Assembly (NCBI GenBank): GCA_903871715.1
Contig: CAIQHW010000151.1
Span: 1-10,017 of the forward strand
Origin: an uncultured bacterium
GTDB lineage: Bacteria > Bacteroidota > Bacteroidia > Chitinophagales > CAIODY01
Direction: 5' to 3'
DNA: 10,017 bases
Position 1 is the stretch's first letter. Each line of letters begins with the position of its first letter. The notes beneath the pieces were generated by a model that saw only the letters and a program-made list of their open reading frames with translations, was not told the origin of the DNA and made no database searches. This document shows, piece by piece, positions 6,005 to 10,017 of the stretch. A program made the translations under genes and the position numbers.

Positions 6005-7405
6005 ATGACAGCAATAAAATTCGGCACCGACGGTTGGAGAGCCATCATCGCACAAGAATTCACAACAGATAATGTAGCTCGTGTAACAGTAGCTACAGCT
6101 AAATGGTTATTAGAACGTACCAAAACACCAAGCGTTGTCATTGGGCACGATTGCCGCTTTGGCGGAACATTGTTTGTTGAAACTGCTACCAAAGTTTTCT
6201 GCGAAATGGGTGTGAAAGTGATTATGCACAAAGGTTTTGTTACTACGCCAATGATTTCGTTGGCTGTGGTGGAAACTAAAGCCACAGCAGGTGTGGTGAT
6301 TACAGCCAGTCATAATCCACCATCTTATAATGGTTACAAATTGAAAGATTATTTTGGCGGACCAGCAGCACCGAATGAAATTGCAAAAGTGGAAACCATG
6401 ATTCCTGCAACAGCCACCATCCCTGCAACTAGCATCGCAGACTATGAAAAGCAAGGATTGATTGAATATGTGGATATGGAATTAATGTACGAAAACCATG
6501 TGAAGAAAACCTTCGACTTAGCTGCTATCATGCAGAAAAATGTGTTGGCTTATGATGGTATGTATGGCGCAGGTCAGCGTATGCTACCTCGTTTATTACC
6601 TAATTCATTGTTGATGCATTGCACACCCAACCCAGGTTTTATGGGGCAAGCACCAGAACCGTTGGAAAGAAATACTTTAGAGTTTCAAAAATTTATCAAA
6701 GAAAATAAAGGAAAAGTTGCAGCAGGATTAGTTACTGATGGTGATGCTGATAGAATTGCGATGTATGATGAGCTTGGAAATTTCTTAGATGCTCACCACA
6801 TTTTATTGTTGTTGATTTATTACGCTTCGCAATTTAAACACATGAAAGGCAAAGTGGTGGTGGCTTTCAGCGCATCTGATAAAATAAAAAAGATGTGCAA
6901 CATCTATGGTATTCCGTATGAAGTAACTAAAATTGGTTTTAAATACATCGCCGAAAAAATGATGACCGAAGATGTGTTGGTAGGCGGCGAAGAAAGCGGT
7001 GGCATTGCCGTGAAAGGTCATATTCCTGAACGTGATGGTATCTGGGATGGTTTATTGTTATTGGATTTAATGACCAAAACAGGCAAAACTTTATCACAAT
7101 TAGTTGAAGATATTTATGCAGTAGTAGGCAGATTTGTGTTTGAACGAAACGATTTGCATTTGGATGAAACATTGAAACAACAAATCATTGCCAATTGCAA
7201 AGCAGGCAAATACTCATCATTTGGAAAATATAAAATCGAACGAGTAGAAGATATTGATGGTTATAAATATCACTTGCCTGATGAATGTTGGGTGATGATT
7301 CGCCCAAGCGGCACAGAGCCACTATTACGCATTTACGCCGAAGCACCTACTAAAGAGATGGTATTGGATATTTTGGAAGAAACAAAGAAATTGTTGTTGG
7401 GTTAA
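6005..7405 (+). CDS. Phosphoglucomutase/phosphomannomutase family protein
   Basis: This 466-residue cytoplasmic alpha-D-phosphohexomutase interconverts hexose 1- and 6-phosphates and so feeds nucleotide-sugar synthesis for LPS, peptidoglycan or storage glycans. All four active-site loops are present and in order: TASHNPPSYNG (100-110) with phosphoserine S102, metal-binding DGDADR (245-250), sugar-specificity loop GGEESGG (327-333), and phosphate-binding RPSGTEP (433-439). The N-terminus IKFGTDGWRA (4-13) is typical, and the length of about 460 is normal. The start is ATG at 6005, downstream of a good -7 box. It is divergent from pcm, and tatA follows 92 bases later with its own weak box. GEESGG is shared by glucose and mannose enzymes, so the substrate is not settled. 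GlmM is less likely, because the N-terminus and loop differ from that subfamily as I know it. Confidence 0.93.
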   Translation: MTAIKFGTDGWRAIIAQEFTTDNVARVTVATAKWLLERTKTPSVVIGHDCRFGGTLFVETATKVFCEMGVKVIMHKGFVTTPMISLAVVETKATAGVVITASHNPPSYNGYKLKDYFGGPAAPNEIAKVETMIPATATIPATSIADYEKQGLIEYVDMELMYENHVKKTFDLAAIMQKNVLAYDGMYGAGQRMLPRLLPNSLLMHCTPNPGFMGQAPEPLERNTLEFQKFIKENKGKVAAGLVTDGDADRIAMYDELGNFLDAHHILLLLIYYASQFKHMKGKVVVAFSASDKIKKMCNIYGIPYEVTKIGFKYIAEKMMTEDVLVGGEESGGIAVKGHIPERDGIWDGLLLLDLMTKTGKTLSQLVEDIYAVVGRFVFERNDLHLDETLKQQIIANCKAGKYSSFGKYKIERVEDIDGYKYHLPDECWVMIRPSGTEPLLRIYAEAPTKEMVLDILEETKKLLLG

Positions 7406-7471
7406 ATTTATTTCGACTAAAACACTCTTTATTTTTATCGCTTTATTAACAACCCTTTTGGCTATTTTTTC

Positions 7472-7479
7472 TATCTTCG
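7472..7479 (+). promoter_or_regulatory. Candidate -7 box upstream of tatA
   Basis: TATCTTCG followed by CC differs by one base from TAnnTTTG and ends 18 bases before the tatA ATG at 7498, a usual distance in this phylum. The nearest TTTG (7457-7460) is only 11 bases upstream, too close for a -33 element. tatA could instead be reached by readthrough from the phosphomutase gene, since I see no terminator in the 92-base gap. Confidence 0.35.
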
Positions 7480-7497
7480 CCGTCTAAATTTTTCAAA

Positions 7498-7713
7498 ATG
7501 ACAACAACATTGGGCTTTTTATTATTAGCCATGCCAGGCGGAAGCGAATGGATTTTAATATTGTTAGTAGTAGTATTATTGTTTGGCGGCAAAAAAATTC
7601 CAGAGCTGATGAGAGGCTTGGGCAAAGGCATTCGCGAATTTAACGATGCAAAAGATGGTGTAAAACGTGAGATTGAAGAAGGGTTGAATGAAAAACCAAA
7701 AGAAGTAAAATAA
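7498..7713 (+). CDS. tatA: Sec-independent protein translocase subunit TatA/TatE family
   Basis: This 71-residue single-span membrane protein is the pore-forming or membrane-destabilising component of the twin-arginine system, which exports folded proteins. It shows the standard layout: a short N-terminus, a transmembrane helix (about 17-29, WILILLVVVLLFG), the FGGKKIPELMRGLGKG hinge and start of the amphipathic helix (28-43), then a charged tail rich in E and K. Two in-frame ATGs exist, at 7498 and 7531. The first adds MTTTLGFLLLA before the helix; the second would start MPGGSEW. The first is preferred because it lies at a normal distance from the promoter-like box and such short hydrophobic prefixes occur in relatives. 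tatC is not in the window. A strong hairpin lies 21 bases after the stop codon. Confidence 0.93.
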   Translation: MTTTLGFLLLAMPGGSEWILILLVVVLLFGGKKIPELMRGLGKGIREFNDAKDGVKREIEEGLNEKPKEVK

Positions 7714-7734
7714 ATTTTCAAACAAAATTTTATC

Positions 7735-7774
7735 GCAAAACTTGGAAAGTTTTTAAAAGCTTTCCAAGTTTTGC
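7735..7774. terminator. Perfect 15-bp inverted repeat, likely bidirectional terminator or repeat palindrome
   Basis: The left arm GCAAAACTTGGAAAG (7735-7749) and right arm CTTTCCAAGTTTTGC (7760-7774) are perfectly complementary around a 10-base loop, TTTTTAAAAG. The CTTGGAAAG/CTTTCCAAG core, flanked by AAAA on one side and TTTT on the other, is the layout of a bidirectional intrinsic terminator. The run after the right arm (ATTTAT) is only partly T-rich. The element follows tatA and ends 8 bases before the gatA ATG, so as a terminator it would also lie between gatA and any upstream promoter. Palindromes of this look are, from memory, frequent in Bacteroidota intergenic regions. Confidence 0.6.
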
Positions 7775-7782
7775 ATTTATAA

Positions 7783-9222
7783 ATGTACCTCAATTTATCA
7801 GCCATACAAGCCGATTTGAAGCAATCTAAAATTTCTTGCGAAGTTTTGGTGAATGATTATTTAGCAAAAATTTCTGCCAACAAACACTTAAATGTTTACT
7901 TAGAAATTTTTGCCGAAGAAGCTATTGCGCAAGCAAAGTTGGTGGATGAAAAAATTAAAAACAACACAGCCGGAAAATTAGCAGGCGCAGTAATTGCGAT
8001 AAAAGATGTGTTGTGTTTGAAAGGTCATAAAGTATCAGCTTCTTCAAAAATATTGGAAGGCTTTGAATCGCTGTACACCGCTACAGCAGTGCAACGACTG
8101 ATAGATGAAGATGCCATAATTATTGGCAGAACCAACTGCGATGAATTTGCGATGGGCAGCAGCAATGAAAATTCGGCATTTGGTAAAGTGTTGAATGCGG
8201 CTGATAATAATTATGTACCTGGTGGCTCGTCGGGCGGCTCTGCGGTTGCTGTGCAAGCCGATTTGTGTTGGGCAAGTTTAGGAACCGACACTGGTGGTTC
8301 TATTCGTCAGCCAGCTTCATTTTGTGGAATTGTAGGTGTGAAGCCCACTTACGGGCGAATTTCGAGATATGGTTTATTGGCTTATGCTTCGTCATTCGAC
8401 CAAATTGGTGTGTTTACAAAATCAGTAGAAGATGCCGCTTTGTTGTTAGAAATCATGAGCGGCAAAGATGAACATGATAGCACTTGTTCGCAAAAGCCCG
8501 TTGGCAGCTATGTTTCAGGCTTTGATAATTTTGATATTAAGGAAACGAAAATTGCATTTTTACCATCCACTATCGAAACTAATGGTTTGGATGTAGAAGT
8601 AAAAAATAGAACCAACGAAATTTTATCGCAATTACAACAACATGGCGCAACCATTTCTGCTGCTGCATTTGATAAGTTGGATTATTTAATTCCAACTTAT
8701 TATGTGCTCACCACAGCCGAAGCTTCGAGCAATTTATCGCGTTATGATGGTGTTAGATATGGTTATAGAAGCCCCAATGCTACTGATTTAGAAAGTGTTT
8801 ACAAAAAATCAAGAAGCGAAGGTTTTGGCAAAGAAGTGAAGCGCAGAATTATGTTGGGAACTTTTGTTTTGAGCGAAGGATTTTATGATGCGTATTATTC
8901 TAAAGCACAAAAAGTGCGCAGAATGGTGTGCAACGAAATGAATGAATTATTTGAAAACTACGATTTCATTGTTTGCCCCACAACGCCCACAACGGCTTTT
9001 AAATTTGGTGATAAAAAAGACCCGATTGCGATGTATTTGAATGACATTTACACTGTGTTGGCAAACATCACTGGCACACCTGGCATTTCGTTGCCATTGG
9101 GCAAACACAGCAATGGTATGCCTTTCGGGTTTCAAATTATGAGCAAAAAATTCAGTGAAGAAAAATTGTTGAGTTTTTCAAACTGGTGCATGAAAAATAT
9201 TTCAACCAACTTTAACAACTAA
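7783..9222 (+). CDS. gatA: Aspartyl/glutamyl-tRNA(Asn/Gln) amidotransferase subunit A
   Basis: This 479-residue amidase-signature protein is the glutaminase subunit of GatCAB, which converts misacylated Glu-tRNA(Gln) or Asp-tRNA(Asn) to the amide form using ammonia from glutamine. The Ser-cisSer-Lys triad is complete: K74 in AIKDV, cis-S149 in PGGSSGGSA (146-154), and nucleophile S173 in LGTDTGGSIRQP (166-177). The spacing equals that of characterised GatA (75 and 99 residues after the Lys). GVKPTYGRISRYG and ASSFDQIG follow, as expected for GatA rather than a generic amidase, and full length is normal. The ATG at 7783 is 69 bases after the tatA stop and 8 bases after the hairpin. No promoter is visible in that space. 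gatB and gatC are not in the window. The next gene starts 4 bases after the TAA. Confidence 0.96.
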   Translation: MYLNLSAIQADLKQSKISCEVLVNDYLAKISANKHLNVYLEIFAEEAIAQAKLVDEKIKNNTAGKLAGAVIAIKDVLCLKGHKVSASSKILEGFESLYTATAVQRLIDEDAIIIGRTNCDEFAMGSSNENSAFGKVLNAADNNYVPGGSSGGSAVAVQADLCWASLGTDTGGSIRQPASFCGIVGVKPTYGRISRYGLLAYASSFDQIGVFTKSVEDAALLLEIMSGKDEHDSTCSQKPVGSYVSGFDNFDIKETKIAFLPSTIETNGLDVEVKNRTNEILSQLQQHGATISAAAFDKLDYLIPTYYVLTTAEASSNLSRYDGVRYGYRSPNATDLESVYKKSRSEGFGKEVKRRIMLGTFVLSEGFYDAYYSKAQKVRRMVCNEMNELFENYDFIVCPTTPTTAFKFGDKKDPIAMYLNDIYTVLANITGTPGISLPLGKHSNGMPFGFQIMSKKFSEEKLLSFSNWCMKNISTNFNN

Positions 9223-9226
9223 AAAA

Positions 9227-10017
9227 ATGAGTTTCTTGAAACAACTATTAATTATTATTTCCATTTTATTTATTGGTGCAAACGCATTTGCTGCGGGCTT
9301 AAAGAAGGACTCTATTATTATGATTGATAACAATTATGCAGTGATTTCTTCGCCGTCGCCTATTGATATTTCTTACAATGATGATGTGCAAAAAGTGAGT
9401 GAATTGTATCAAAACAATGATTTTGCAAAAATCAAAAACATGGTAGAACGAGGCAAAGATTGGTTTCCGATGATTGAGCAAATTTTTAGTGAAGAAGGTG
9501 TTCCTACCGAATTAAAATATCTGGCGTTTATCGAATCTGGTTTTAATTGCCGAGTGTATTCTAGAGCTGGCGCAAGAGGTATGTGGCAATTTATGCGCTT
9601 TACTGGTGTAAAATATGGCTTGAAAGTAAATCGAGCTGTGGATGAACGAACTAACCCCGAAAAGGCTACCAGAGCGGCTGCGCAGTATTTTAAAAAATTG
9701 TTTGCACAATATAATGATTGGCAATTGGTGGCGGCTGCTTACAATTGTGGCGAAAATTATTTGGATTATGCGATTGAAAAAGCCAATGGCTCCACCGATT
9801 TTTGGGAAGTGTATAAATTTTTGCCTCGTGAAACACGAAGATATGTGCCACATTTTTTAGGCATTGTAGATGCCATGAATAGCTACACAGCGCAAGCAGA
9901 ATTGAAAGACTATTTGCAAAATAATGGTGTGAGTTCTGAAAAAAATAATCCGCAAAATGTGGGTATGTTAACTGCTTCGGTAAGCAACGATATTAAACCA
10001 GTTGAAAATTATTCGAC
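9227..10017 (+). CDS. Lytic transglycosylase, MltD/SLT type, cut by the right edge
   Basis: The frame opens with ATG at 9227, 4 bases after the gatA stop, and stays open for 263 codons to the window end, so the C-terminus is missing. Residues 1-23 form a signal peptide (MSFLKQLLIIISILFIGANA, then FAA), indicating export to the periplasm or outer membrane. The SLT lysozyme-like domain spans about 80-215. It contains ELKYLAFIESGF (95-106) with catalytic E103, SRAGARGMWQFM (112-123), NPEKATRAAAQYFKKL (143-158) and LVAAAYNCG (167-175), then LPRETRRYVPHFLG (199-212), which is typical of MltD relatives. Such enzymes cleave peptidoglycan to 1,6-anhydromuropeptides. Residues after about 225 are low in recognisable motifs and look like a linker; MltD-type proteins usually carry C-terminal LysM repeats, which would lie outside. 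The tight spacing suggests co-transcription with gatA. Confidence 0.92.
   Translation, partial: MSFLKQLLIIISILFIGANAFAAGLKKDSIIMIDNNYAVISSPSPIDISYNDDVQKVSELYQNNDFAKIKNMVERGKDWFPMIEQIFSEEGVPTELKYLAFIESGFNCRVYSRAGARGMWQFMRFTGVKYGLKVNRAVDERTNPEKATRAAAQYFKKLFAQYNDWQLVAAAYNCGENYLDYAIEKANGSTDFWEVYKFLPRETRRYVPHFLGIVDAMNSYTAQAELKDYLQNNGVSSEKNNPQNVGMLTASVSNDIKPVENYS

Noticed and set aside
5938..6454. Two minus-strand open frames opposite the phosphomutase N-terminus
   Set aside because: They are antisense to the catalytic-serine region of a well-supported gene, and their composition (runs of C, H, T and V) is that of a shadow frame.
7446..7805. 119-residue minus-strand frame covering tatA
   Set aside because: It is antisense to tatA and to the hairpin, with no motif of its own.
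9512..9860. Open frames on both strands near the right edge (113 residues minus, 72 residues plus)
   Set aside because: Both are shadows of the lytic transglycosylase frame, which carries the SLT motifs and runs off the window end.
1..10017. CRISPR array, insertion sequence, prophage, defence or toxin-antitoxin system
   Set aside because: I found no regularly spaced repeats, transposase or integrase motifs, terminal inverted repeats or small gene pairs; all large frames have ordinary housekeeping or envelope assignments.

Overview
The window is AT-rich bacterial chromosome that reads as housekeeping and cell-envelope genes of a member of the Bacteroidota, plausibly a Chitinophagales-like lineage. 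The grounds are the gene families, their weak Shine-Dalgarno signals, and promoter-like boxes of the form TAnnTTTG, the -7 element typical of that phylum. The phylum call is an inference from sequence style, not from a marker search.

Layout. (1) The left edge cuts a tRNA gene on the minus strand (anticodon UGN, probably tRNA-Thr-UGU), with a good Bacteroidota-type promoter upstream. (2) A minus-strand run, transcribed from about 4131 down to 225, holds a heptose-7-phosphate kinase (rfaE1), a polytopic GT-C/GT39-like glycosyltransferase and a single-POTRA Omp85 outer-membrane barrel. The gaps are 31 and 48 bases, so it is a likely operon for LPS or surface-glycan and outer-membrane biogenesis. 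(3) Diverging from it on the plus strand is an FMN-dependent FabK/nitronate monooxygenase-family enzyme. It converges tail to tail, 14 bases apart, with a minus-strand pcm (protein-L-isoaspartate methyltransferase). (4) After a 203-base divergent intergenic region, the plus strand carries a phosphoglucomutase/phosphomannomutase, tatA, gatA, and a lytic transglycosylase of the MltD/SLT type cut by the right edge. The transglycosylase starts 4 bases after the gatA stop.

How they fit together. The rfaE1-glycosyltransferase-Omp85 group suggests making a heptose precursor, transferring a sugar from a lipid donor, and handling an outer-membrane protein. The hexose phosphomutase supplies sugar phosphates for glycan synthesis. 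TatA, GatA and the transglycosylase cover folded-protein export, tRNA amidation and peptidoglycan turnover. Their adjacency looks like shared transcription rather than one pathway.

The most striking non-coding element is a perfect 15-bp inverted repeat at 7735-7774 between tatA and gatA, ending 8 bases before the gatA start codon. I saw no mobile element, CRISPR array, phage gene, toxin module or defence system. No intergenic stretch exceeds about 205 bases. I do not see a previously undescribed system here; the findings are modest.
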